Of a stretch of DNA of 21,369 nt, positions 1-9,157 are shown in pieces. Position 1 is the stretch's first letter. Each line of letters begins with the position of its first letter. A program made the position numbers and the translations under genes. The stretch is from Priapulus caudatus. Lineage: Eukaryota; Priapulida; Priapulimorpha; Priapulimorphida; Priapulidae. The notes under the pieces were generated by a model. The model made no database searches. It was not told the origin of the DNA and worked only from the letters and a program-made list of their open reading frames with translations. Where the stretch lies: positions 820,192 to 841,560 of the forward strand of contig NW_014577071.1 of the NCBI RefSeq assembly GCF_000485595.1, in the 5' to 3' direction.

Positions 1-36
1 CTCTCTCTTCTCTTCTTTTGCTTCTCTCTATGCTCT

Positions 37-84
<48 letters not shown>

Positions 85-434
85 CTCTCTCTCGCTCCAC
101 TCTCCTCTCTCTCCTCTTCGCGCTCTCTTCTCGCTCTCTCTCTCTTTCTCTCTCTCTCTCTCATCTCTCTGCTCTCTCCATTCTCTGCTCCTCCTCTCCT
201 CTCTCTCTCCTCTCTCTCTCTTCTCTCTCTTCTCTCTCTCTCTCTCCTCGCCTCGTCTCTCGCTCTCATCTCTCGTTCGCCTCTCTCTTTCTCTTCTTCT
301 TTCTCCCTCTTTCTCTCTCTCTTTCCTAAGCTCTATCTCTCTCTGTCTCTCTCTTTCTCTCCCTCGCCTCTCTCTCCTTCTTCTCTTCTCTCTCTCTCTC
401 TCTGTCTCTCTCGCGTCTCCTCGCCTCTCTCTCG

Positions 435-465
<31 letters not shown>

Positions 466-696
466 ACTCTCCTCTCTCGTTCTCTCGCCTCTCTTTCTCT
501 CTCTCTCTCTCTTCCTTAGCTCTCTCTCTCCTCTCTCTCTCTCTCTCTTTCTCGCTTTCTCTCTCTCTCGCCTTCTCCTCCTCTCTTTCTCTCTCTCTCT
601 CTCCCTCTCTCTCTCGGCTCTCTTCTCTTCCTCTCTCTCCTCTTTCTCTCGCTCTCTCTCTCTCTTCTCTCTCTTCTCTCTCTCACTTGCCTCTCT
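1..696. repeat. Imperfect (CT)n microsatellite
   Basis: About 700 bases of almost pure pyrimidine on the plus strand, dominated by CT dinucleotides with frequent single-base slips (CTT, CCT, CTCG). The tract continues past the left window edge. Long Ser/Leu open frames in it are microsatellite translations, not genes. Confidence 0.95.
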
Positions 697-908
697 ACCT
701 TCGCCTATCTATTCTTTTCTTCATCACCTTTTCAATCTCCGTTTTTTTCACCTAGCAGTATTCTATCGCAGTGTCTGTAAATACATGCTCTTCTACACAA
801 ATTCTCTGGTCACGTACTTTCTTTTTTTTCCCTTCGCCATTCTGCTCTTTGATACACATAGAGACACGCGTGCCACACGCTCTACGCACACACAGCCTAC
901 GCTTAACA
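697..908. other. Non-repetitive spacer
   Basis: Mixed-sequence spacer between two CT tracts. No exon, RNA gene or promoter signal was seen. Confidence 0.5.

Positions 909-950
<42 letters not shown>
909..950. repeat. (CT)n microsatellite
   Basis: Short CT tract with two T insertions, just upstream of the AT-rich palindromic segment. Confidence 0.9.
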
Positions 951-951
<1 letters not shown>

Positions 952-967
952 GGCTGCTGCGCTCTTC

Positions 968-1040
968 TCTCTATATATTCTGTATATATAATACATATAT
1001 AGGCCTATATATGTATTGTATGTATATTATATGTATATTC
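968..1040. repeat. AT-rich segment with a perfect 28-base palindrome
   Basis: TA/TG alternating sequence. Positions 990-1017 form a perfect palindrome centred on AGGCCT (centre between 1003 and 1004); each arm is AATACATATATAGG or its complement. Pairing continues outward with mismatches to about 983-1024. It could extrude as a cruciform. Confidence 0.85.
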
Positions 1041-1068
1041 CAAATTTACCGTTTCTCTTTCCATATTC

Positions 1069-1217
1069 GTCCCCCCCCCCGCCCCATCTCTCTCTCTCTC
1101 TCTCTCTCTCATCTCTCTCCTCTCTCTCTTCTCTTCCTCTCTCTCTCATCTCTCTCTGCTCCTCTCTCTCTCTCTCTCTCCCTTTCTCTTTCTCTCTCGT
1201 CTCTCTCTCTCTCTCTT
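1069..1217. repeat. Poly-C run followed by (CT)n microsatellite
   Basis: A run of ten C (interrupted by G then CCCC) opens a CT-rich tract that ends near the sequence TTTTCCACTTC. Purely low complexity. Confidence 0.9.
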
Positions 1218-1954
1218 TTCCACTTCACATGTATTTGGCACACAGAGAAGATCTCTGATATATACATAACATTATTTAAACCACATACAACGCGTACCCA
1301 CGGCTTGTAGACTTCAACAGGGAAGCAAAAACTCATTTGCAATGCCGCAATTAGTATAGGTACTTAGTATGGGCACAGGTTTCGCACCTGTCCGTAACAG
1401 ATTTCACACTACACTCGACTGCTGGCGACAATTGCATCGCCGACCTCGGTGACCGCTACAGGGCACCACTCTGCCTGCGGACAGTCCAATATCCGCCTTT
1501 TGTGCTGGCGGTGCGGTCCAGGCTAATGACTTTCAGTCCCCGCGGACACGCGCAGCGATTATTCAATCGTCGCCAAGATTTGGAACAACGGTGATCAGAT
1601 CTCGAACGCCAGTTTCAACATATGTTATCATTTTTACCGTCAACGGTCTCCGGCTTTTGATCGGCTGGCCTCGCCTAGCGGAGTGGCTAATTATAAACGG
1701 TGGGCGTTTTTTGTTCTTCAAATGTTTCCCTTCGATCCCCCTCCCCCCCCCCCGTTCTCTCGCGCACGGTGGATTTACTGTTAGTACACCTCTCGTCGAT
1801 AGATAGTGTTATCGCTACAGAGGTTAATAATGACAAATTGTCATTTGGTCATTCTTTGACAAATTTGCTCAATTTTGTTCATCTGCAAATTTGTTATCAA
1901 ATTTGTTCATATTAACCCCTGGATAATACTGACCAGCATGCTTCATAAAACGTA
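1218..1954. other. Unique sequence island with one unassigned plus-strand open frame
   Basis: A GC-moderate, high-complexity stretch between microsatellites. A plus-strand frame is open from about 1354 to the TGA near 1593 (about 79 codons) and includes the segment LRTVQYPPFVLAVRS; it has no start codon near its beginning and no convincing splice sites, so it is not called as a gene. A small hairpin (ACAGGT/ACCTGT) lies near 1377-1393, a poly-C run near 1738-1754, and a cluster of CAAATTTG-like words at 1836-1905. Confidence 0.4.
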
Positions 1955-2483
1955 TTATATATATATATGAACGTCTACTAATATAATATAATATAATATC
2001 ATATAATTATCATATAATAACATTATATATTACTACATTATACAACAAAGGTGAAAGGTCGCTCGTTTGTCAAACTACACTGTTTAATTATATTAGAATC
2101 ATATGTGAATAGCAAGCATTTTATTACATAGCGTGAATACAATTTGCTGTTTACGTACGAGACTTCCTAGCTCAGGAATTTAACAAAATTAAACGTACAA
2201 TTTATAAAACATTTAATTTAAAAATTTACGTGATTGTCATTATTTATTTATTTTTTATAATTGGAAATTCATATCATTAGGCTTCTAAACTCCAAATGTC
2301 ATTTTAGCGACGTGAGCGCGGGAGAGCTGACGGTTTCCTTTCATTTCAATACGGTGATTAATTAGCTGCGATCAAAGCGCTTGCTCAGTCGTACGCATAG
2401 ATACCTACTTGTCGCCTTAATTCTCACGCCTAGCCACAACATCTGCGAGCAAATCTCGTTGCTGCATTAGCTTCCCCCATACA
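1955..2483. other. AT-rich unique sequence
   Basis: Begins with (TA)n and AATAT-type low-complexity sequence to about 2045, then AT-rich unique DNA. No exon, RNA gene or regulatory motif could be supported. Confidence 0.5.
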
Positions 2484-2658
2484 CAACACAACACACTCAC
2501 ACACACGCACACCACATACACACACACGCACGCACAGCGCGCACACACACACACACGATTACACACACACAACACACACACGCACGCGCGGCACACACAC
2601 ACACGCACGACGGCACACGTACACGCCACGCCACACACACACACACACACACACACAC

Positions 2659-2696
<38 letters not shown>

Positions 2697-2703
2697 ACCA
2701 CAC
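2484..2703. repeat. Imperfect (CA)n microsatellite
   Basis: CA-rich plus strand with CG interruptions early and a nearly pure CA block at about 2633-2693. Cys/Val open frames on the minus strand are repeat translations. Confidence 0.95.
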
Positions 2704-3015
2704 ATGCGCGCGGGGTGGGAGGGGTACGTGTACGCGTACAGTTTACGTTACCGAGAGCACGCGCAATTCTTCACATCATTACTCCGCATTCGTTAGCACT
2801 TTACCGTTCGTCGTGCGTCTTTTACGGTTTTTTTTCTGGCGGTGTGAAGTGTTCCGAATACAATTTTAGATGAAGGAGGTCTGAGTCGGCCCATCTTTAG
2901 AATGAGCTGTCAATTGATCCATCGAGTCTTCTGATGCGGCTATGTGTCGGAATGCGAGATGGATTTTACTCGGTGTGGAAATCACTGCTTGAGATTCAAG
3001 AGCTTCTTGCCACAT
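2704..3015. other. Unique spacer before the minisatellite
   Basis: Mixed sequence starting with a GTACGTGTACGCGTAC alternating block. No gene signal was seen; the minus-strand frame across 2866-3138 runs into the minisatellite and looks fortuitous. Confidence 0.5.
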
Positions 3016-4137
3016 TAGTATTGTAATCACTACTCGTAATGTAGTCATTGTAATACTACTCGCTAATGCTAGTACTTGTAATACACCTGTAACTGTAGTA
3101 TTGTTCATAACACCTGTATGTAGTATTGTAATACACATTGTATGTAGTATTGTAATACACGTGCGTAATGTAGTATTGTTTAATTCACCTTTCGTAATGT
3201 GTATTGTAATTACACCTTCGTAATGCTAGTATTGTAATACACCTCGAAATGTAGTATTGTAATACACCTCGTAATTGTTAGCTATCTGCTTAATACACCC
3301 TCAGTAATGTAGTATTGTACATTAACAGCTATAATGCTAGTTTGTGAATACACCTCGTAATGTAGATTGTAATACACCTCGTAATGCTAGTAATTGTCAT
3401 ACCACCTCGTAATGTAGTATGCTAATACATCTGTAATTAGTATTGTATTACACCTCGTAATGTAGTATTGTAAATACACCCTCGCTAATGTAGTTATTGT
3501 ATTATCACTTCGTAATGTAAGTATTTGTAATACACTTGTAATGTTAGTATTGTAATACACCTTGTATGTAGTATTGTAATACCATCTCGTAATGTAGTAT
3601 TGTCATACACCTCGTTTAAAAAAATGTAGTATTTTTCATACACCTCGTAATGTTAGTTTGTAATACACCTCGTAATGTAGTATTGTTAATACATCTTCGT
3701 AAAATTCGTAGTATTGTCAACACCTCGTAATGTAGGGTTATTGTCATACAACCTCGTAATGTAGTATTGTAATACAATTCGTAATGCTAGTATGTATTAC
3801 ACCTCGTAATGTAGTATTGTAATACAACCTCGTAATGATAGTATTGTAATACACCTCCGTAAATGTGTATTTGTAATACACCTCGTGATGTAGTATTGTA
3901 TACACTTCGTAATGTAGTATCTGTAATACATTCGCTAATGTAGTATTGTAAATACTACTCGTAGTTTAGTATTGTTAATACATCTCGTAATGTAGTATTG
4001 CTAATACACCTCGTAATGTAGTATTGTAATAGCTTATAATGTAGTATTGTAATACACTTCGTTAATGGAAGTATTGTATTACAACTCTAATGTAGTATTT
4101 GTCATACAGCTTATAATGTTAGTATTGTAATACACAC
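3016..4137. repeat. Minisatellite, unit about 25 bases, roughly 40+ degenerate copies
   Basis: Tandem copies whose consensus can be read as TAGTATTGTAATACACC followed by TCGTAATG. The core GTATT-GT-AATAC is a small inverted repeat. Copies differ mainly by single-base insertions and deletions (for example GCT for GT, TT for T, a run of seven A near 3617) rather than by substitutions. The copy number is estimated from length, not counted exactly. Confidence 0.92.
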
Positions 4138-4634
4138 CGGCGGCGTGCGCGCATAAATACACTAATGCGAACCTATTCGACATTGCATGTTCTGTGTACA
4201 TGTCGAATACCTACACATAACATGTCACTATTATCACAGGACACCATTTATTTTTATTTTCACTTTGAAATTCCAAATCAGTTAAATCAATCGCCCCATG
4301 ATAACAAGCAAACCAAAAAAAAGAACCAACAACAAATTTGGGGAAATAGTTTCACTCATAAGCTTCTCGCTGAACTCAGAAAAACTTAATTTATTTAAGT
4401 ATACTTGATTTGCCTTACATTAGCCGTACACACCGCAAATTCTGAAAGACTAGTAGTAATACGGTAAAAAAGCTTTTTGCGAAAATGCAACCGATTATAT
4501 CACCATTGACTTACATAGCGGAAGTAATATAAAGAAAACCATAATGTGCGGACGGATGATAATTATTTTAATAGCGCCATTGCGTTATTCATGGGAGCAG
4601 CTAAATACTGAATTTACTAACACATTAATCAGTC
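4138..4634. other. AT-rich unique sequence
   Basis: Starts with a CG-rich edge (CACCGGCGGCGTGCGCGC) and becomes AT-rich with A-runs near 4315-4325. No exon or RNA gene was recognised. Confidence 0.5.
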
Positions 4635-4682
4635 ACACCACTACGCGCACGCACACACGCATCACACGCCACACACAGCACA

Positions 4683-4713
<31 letters not shown>

Positions 4714-4789
4714 AACGCCCCCCCTCTCACAGCACGCAACACACACGCGCGCGCCCACACGCCACGCACCGCACACACACACACACACA

Positions 4790-4876
<87 letters not shown>
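4635..4876. repeat. (CA)n microsatellite, long pure block
   Basis: Imperfect CA/CG-rich sequence leading into a nearly uninterrupted CA block at about 4791-4875, the longest pure CA run in the window. His/Thr and Cys/Val frames here are artefacts. Confidence 0.97.
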
Positions 4877-4881
<5 letters not shown>

Positions 4882-5486
4882 TGCAAGCCCACGTATTTCT
4901 AGAAGTAAAGCATTTTCTTTCCACATCTTGGAACATTTCCTTCCGTACCTTTCTTCTTAACAATTGCTCTCTGCGGTCAATACCATCGCCTCTAGCTCTC
5001 ACGTATTATTGTCCACACACCGTCTATTTGCACGCGTTAAAACGGTAAAGTGTATATTCAATTTGGTTCTGCAACTCAATTAGTACAGGGAAGATTTCAC
5101 ACTGATAACATATTTCTATAAATCGATTGTGTGAACATGCTTGGTTTGATTTCATTAGTTTACGTCTGGCATTTAACCAGTAAAACGTAGTTATGGAACA
5201 TAAAAGACTTCGATTTTTGGTTAAAAAAATGTTTGTACTATTTGTAATGTACATTAATAATGGATAGGTGTAGGGAGATGCGGCATTATTAATCTGAGTG
5301 TCTGTATTAGCAAAAACCTTTGTTTTTTCCACTCACATTGTCTTTACTCTATAAATAAACATGTCCAAAAATTACAATAGCTCTCTTGCTTTGTCGCTTT
5401 GCATGCGTCTGATTGTAAATTATAAGCAATAGAAACGGGATAATCTGAACATTTTAGTCCATTGTTCCTAATCTCTTCCGAAAACG
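4877..5486. other. AT-rich unique sequence
   Basis: No repeats and no supported gene. A 102-codon minus-strand frame at 5024-5332 has no recognisable domain, signal peptide or splice context and is compatible with chance in AT-rich DNA. Confidence 0.5.
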
Positions 5487-5582
5487 AGCGAGCGAGCCCG
5501 TGAAAAAGAGAAAGAGAGAGAGCGAGAGAGAGAGAGTGAGAAAAAATAAAGAGCGAGAGAGAGGGAAAGAGAGAACGAAAGG

Positions 5583-5617
<35 letters not shown>

Positions 5618-5650
5618 CGAAAGAGAGAGAGAGAGAAAGAGAGAGCGCGC
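5487..5650. repeat. (GA)n microsatellite
   Basis: Polypurine tract on the plus strand with GC interruptions, ending in GCGCGCGCTCGCTC. Opposite in strand to the CT tracts at 1-1217. Confidence 0.95.
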
Positions 5651-6632
5651 GCTCGCTCACGCTGAAAACAGATGCGCGGTGACAGAAGACAGATTGAGAT
5701 AGCAGAGTTATGATGCCTAGTGTACGCTCAGACCAACACGTATCTACACATATAGGGGCGTATGTTATCATGCAAATATAAACCAAATTAACTTTACGTA
5801 TGCAATTTAGTATACGCGTCAAAAACCGGTGTCTGATTTCCAATCTACATGTTTGGGTGCGCATTTTAGTAGTATGCTAAACCGGAAGATGTCTTGTAAT
5901 ATTTTGTCGAGTTATCTACGTGGCCCTTAATTCTAATATTCAAAACTCGAAATTGTGACGGCAAATGAAACATACACATACTTTCTCCTGGGGACTTCAT
6001 ACGCTCTCATTAATCGTGCAGTCTCTCCCGTGCAGTCATATATACGGCGATACTCGCCTATAACTCTTCATGAAAGCTTCTATCGCCCGCCATGAAATAT
6101 CGTGCGCTGCCTTTTAATGAGATCTCGCGAGACTTCCTTGACGTTTACGCGTGCCCGCTCTTCGTTTCTCTCGCAGCGCACTCACTTCTTCGCGCGTATA
6201 TACTGCGTGCAAGACTCCATAAAGCGTACCCCCACGCACACGCACATCATAGGCTGCAAACACGCTCACGCATAACGCACGCTGTACTTCGCAAAAAGAA
6301 GAAATCCTTCCCCCCTCTCTCCCCGGAAAAAATCCTCCCGTCTTTCGCGTGCCGAATGGCGTCGGATTGCTGACAACGGCTCTCGTGCGTGTATTGTAGG
6401 CCGGACTGTGTATATATAAATGCTCGCAGCAACGCGTCGACAAATTTCGCACTAACTGCCAAAGCTCGCGTCGTTTCGCGTCCCATAATTCTCGAATGAT
6501 TACGATAATTTTGCCCCTGCATCCGTGTCGATGGAACTCCCTCCCCCCATCACGCTGAGTCGCTGCCACACACGCTCGCCCAACACCCGCGCGTGCTGAG
6601 ATTCAAGCGCGTCGAGTCGCGAAAGCACTTAC
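5651..6632. other. Unique sequence, inferred intron downstream of the receptor exon on the minus strand
   Basis: High-complexity sequence. If the exon at 6633-6797 is real, this is the start of its 3' intron. Open frames on both strands at 6092-6569 overlap each other, lack domain resemblance and have no splice support. No following exon was recognised. Confidence 0.45.
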
Positions 6633-6797
6633 TTGTTTTTCCGAGAGTATAGGTGTCTAGTATATTGATCCTGTCGACGACGAAGTCCATTATGAAGGGC
6701 GTTTCCTTCCTCATGTATCGGCTATTGTGCAGCATCGCAGCATAGAGGAAACTGGTGTTAACCTGCATAGAACTTTCGTCTTCATTCACGATGAGGC
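6633..6797 (-). CDS. Internal exon, probable ionotropic glutamate receptor-family amino-terminal domain (partial gene)
   Basis: Seen: on the minus strand a pyrimidine/AT-rich stretch ending in TTTATTTCCAG (acceptor AG at 6799-6798) leads into an open frame that closes at a consensus donor GTAAGT (6632-6627). The exon is 165 bases: two bases complete a split codon, 54 codons follow, then one base, so both introns are phase 1. The peptide begins LIVNEDESSMQVNTSF and ends with VDRINILDTYTLGKT. Known family pattern: the first strand of insect AMPA/kainate-like receptor amino-terminal domains runs as a short hydrophobic strand, acidic loop, an A-M-L-x-N-type helix, then F-x-L-x-x-x-V-D-x-I-N-x-x-D-x-x-x-L; this exon has all of these in order. 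Inference: it encodes the extracellular ligand-side lobe of an iGluR or related ionotropic receptor; subfamily is unresolved. No partner exon was recognised. An alternative is another periplasmic-binding-like receptor such as a receptor guanylate cyclase. Confidence 0.6.
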
Positions 6798-7192
6798 CTG
6801 GAAATAAATATATAGAGGATTTCCTTTGTATTTCACGTCGATCTAGGTGAAGTGCAGCTTTATTTCATGCGATGAGAAGAAAACGCACGGCGAGGAGTCA
6901 TTGTTAATCATCCGCCCCAATGTGATAATGTGATGAGACCTATATTTCAATTATTATTCATTCGCCGCGTTTAGCGTGCAGATATAGGAAGAAGAATCTG
7001 GGTTATTAATTCGTTCCTTAAATGTAGTCTTTACAGTCATTTTCTGAACAAATTCTTGCATTTACACTTCAAAAGTAAAAATAATAGAATCATTTTAAAG
7101 ATTCGTGCACGATACGATAGAGAAAATTACGCCATTAATCTACATAAATTGTTAATCTTTTAGGGAACGTATATGTAATGACGAGTGTTATC
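6798..7192. other. AT-rich unique sequence, inferred intron upstream of the receptor exon
   Basis: Contains the acceptor of the minus-strand exon at its left edge (CCAG reading down from 6801). Otherwise AT-rich with no visible motif. Confidence 0.45.
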
Positions 7193-7250
7193 ATTATTAT
7201 CAAGAGTTAATAAAGACAATTAGTCTTTATTAACTCTTGATTATTATCAA
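7193..7250. repeat. Perfect 19-bp inverted repeat flanked by an 11-bp direct repeat
   Basis: Arms 7199-7217 (ATCAAGAGTTAATAAAGAC) and 7223-7241 are exact reverse complements with a 5-base loop AATTA. The direct repeat ATTATTATCAA occurs at 7193-7203 and 7240-7250, partly overlapping the arms. Confidence 0.9.
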
Positions 7251-7531
7251 ACACGCCTGTGTGCGAGTCACTGTGCACATCACAATCGCGCCACACAGTT
7301 TAAGGTATGTATGACATGAAATTAATCTACAGAGATCGAAAACGTAGTGCACTCAATCGCACTACTCTCGGGAATCAAATCAATCTGGAAATACATATTT
7401 GTAAATAGAAAAATCATAAATTATGCGCAGGAGTGGTGAATGGCATGTGCAGTGTTAGTATGATGTTCTATACAGCATGAAGAAATGAATATATTGATGT
7501 ATGAATTTCTCTTCCCCTAGCTGTTATATGC

Positions 7532-7536
<5 letters not shown>

Positions 7537-7576
<40 letters not shown>
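7537..7576. repeat. (AT)n microsatellite
   Basis: About 20 AT dinucleotides with one CAT interruption. Confidence 0.95.
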
Positions 7577-7855
7577 CCACCACATATAGGTATGACTAGT
7601 CTTATCTGTATTCCGTATCACACAATTAATCTGGATTTATGTGCACAGAAGCATAAACAATGCAGGATTTAACATTAGTTATTTTTCGAGATAACAGATA
7701 TCCACGATTTTCTGCATGTCGTGATCATTCGCGGTTTTAGGAAAACCCAACATCTCCCGACATCGCCTCACCGGCAGCCGCCACTCGCCTCTATATAGCT
7801 GTCATTTCACATTTACGTCAAAATATCGTCGAAATGCTGTTTCAAGCAAGCCGCG
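7577..7855. other. Unique spacer
   Basis: Mixed sequence between AT and CA microsatellites. Nothing supported. Confidence 0.4.
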
Positions 7856-7921
7856 CGCACACATACACACACGCGCGCGCACGCACGCACGCACGCAGAC
7901 ACACACCCACATACACACAGC

Positions 7922-7986
<65 letters not shown>
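7856..7986. repeat. (CA)n microsatellite with CG-rich leader
   Basis: CA/CG alternating leader (GCGCGCGCACGCACGC), then a pure CA block at about 7926-7986. Confidence 0.96.
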
Positions 7987-7989
<3 letters not shown>

Positions 7990-8295
7990 GGCAGCTATTG
8001 CATGTGAATACTCGACCTGCTTGCCTGCCGCCGAATAATGCGGCACGTTCATTGACTTGACAGCTTTGCGAGAATTCTAGTCTGGGATGGGAAACGGGCG
8101 AGAGTACGTGCGGGCGAACACATGCTGAGGTCGGATGGCATTTTCCCTAACTAATAGTAGTGATGATGTATGGGGCTGGGGGTCGGCATGAGAGCCAGGG
8201 AGCTGAAGATCGCAGCAATATAGCCTCAGCTGTTCTTGTTTCCGGCATTACTCCCTCTCGTCTTGCTCCCGGGGGTATAGCCAGCCATGCTCTAT
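7987..8295. other. Unique flank of the mirror array, with a possible decayed unit
   Basis: Mostly unremarkable. From about 8255 the words CTTGCTCCCG and CATGCTCTATTTTATCTAGC loosely follow the order of the 52-base unit, suggesting a decayed ninth copy outside the left arm. Confidence 0.35.
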
Positions 8296-9157
8296 TTTAT
8301 CTAGCGCTACCCGTGTACCCCTTCGTTACCGCTACAGGGATGTACGATCCATATAGCTCTACCCGTGTAGCCCTTCGCTCCCGCTGCAGGGATGTGCGAT
8401 CAACATAGCTCTACCCGTGTAGCCCTTCGCTCCCGCTACAGGGATGTACGATCAACATAGCTCTACCCGTGTAGCCCTTCGCTCCCGCTACAGGGATGTA
8501 CGATAAACATAGCTCTACCCGTGTAGCCCTTATTCGCCCCCGCTACAGGGATGTACGATAAACATAGCTCTACCCGTGTAGCCCTTATTCGCCCCCGCTA
8601 CAGGGATGAACAATCAACATAGCTCTACCTGTGTAGCCCTTCGCTCCCGCTACAGGGATGTACGATCAACATAGCTCTATCCGTGTAGCCCTTCGCTCCC
8701 ACTATATGGCTCTTGCAGCTCATGTAATACCCTGTAGTTTTTGTAACCTTTGTAGCGGGAACGGGGGGTTACACGGGTAGAGCTATGTTGATCGTACATC
8801 CCTGTAGCGGGAGTAAAGGGCTACACGGGTAGAGCTATGTTGATCGTACATCCTTGTAGCGGGAACAAAGGGCTACACGGGTAGAGCTATGTTGATCGTA
8901 CATCCCTGTAGCGGGAGCAAAGGGCTACACGGGTAGAGCTATGTTGATCGTAAATCCCTGTAGCGGGAGCAAAAGACGACACGGGTAGAGCTATGTTGTT
9001 CGTACATCCCTGTAGCGGGAGCGAAGGGCTACACGGGTAGAGCTATGTTGATCGTACATCCCTGTAGCGGGAGCGAAGGACGACACGGGTAGCGCTATGT
9101 TGATCGTACATCCCTGTAGCGGGAGCGAAAGACCACACGGGTAGAGCTATATTTCAT
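8296..9157. repeat. Foldback-like mirror array: eight 52-base units facing eight inverted units
   Basis: Left arm: the word CTACCCGTGTAG or a close variant begins at 8307, 8359, 8411, 8463, 8515, 8570, 8625 and 8677 (spacing 52, with two 55-base units). Right arm: its complement CTACACGGGTAG or a variant begins at 8769, 8821, 8873, 8925, 8977, 9029, 9081 and 9133 (spacing exactly 52). The arms meet across a unique loop of about 45 bases (8707-8751). Other constant words in the unit are CGCTACAGGGATGTAC and GATCAACATAGC. Within a unit, GTAGC and GCTAC can pair locally. No open frame or transposase is inside. Foldback elements of insects have inverted repeats built from tandem subrepeats, so a non-autonomous foldback-type element is a reasonable inference; a satellite inversion is the alternative. 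Confidence 0.9.

Noticed and set aside
3016-4137. CRISPR-like or centromeric array from the 25-base repeat
   Set aside because: No spacers separate the units, and about 1.1 kb is far too short to argue for a centromere.
6092-6569. Overlapping plus- and minus-strand frames next to the receptor exon
   Set aside because: They lie in the inferred intron, overlap each other antisense and show no recognisable domain.
8296-9157. CRISPR-like array
   Set aside because: Units are contiguous 52-base repeats with no unique spacers, and the two halves are inverted; the DNA is also clearly eukaryotic.
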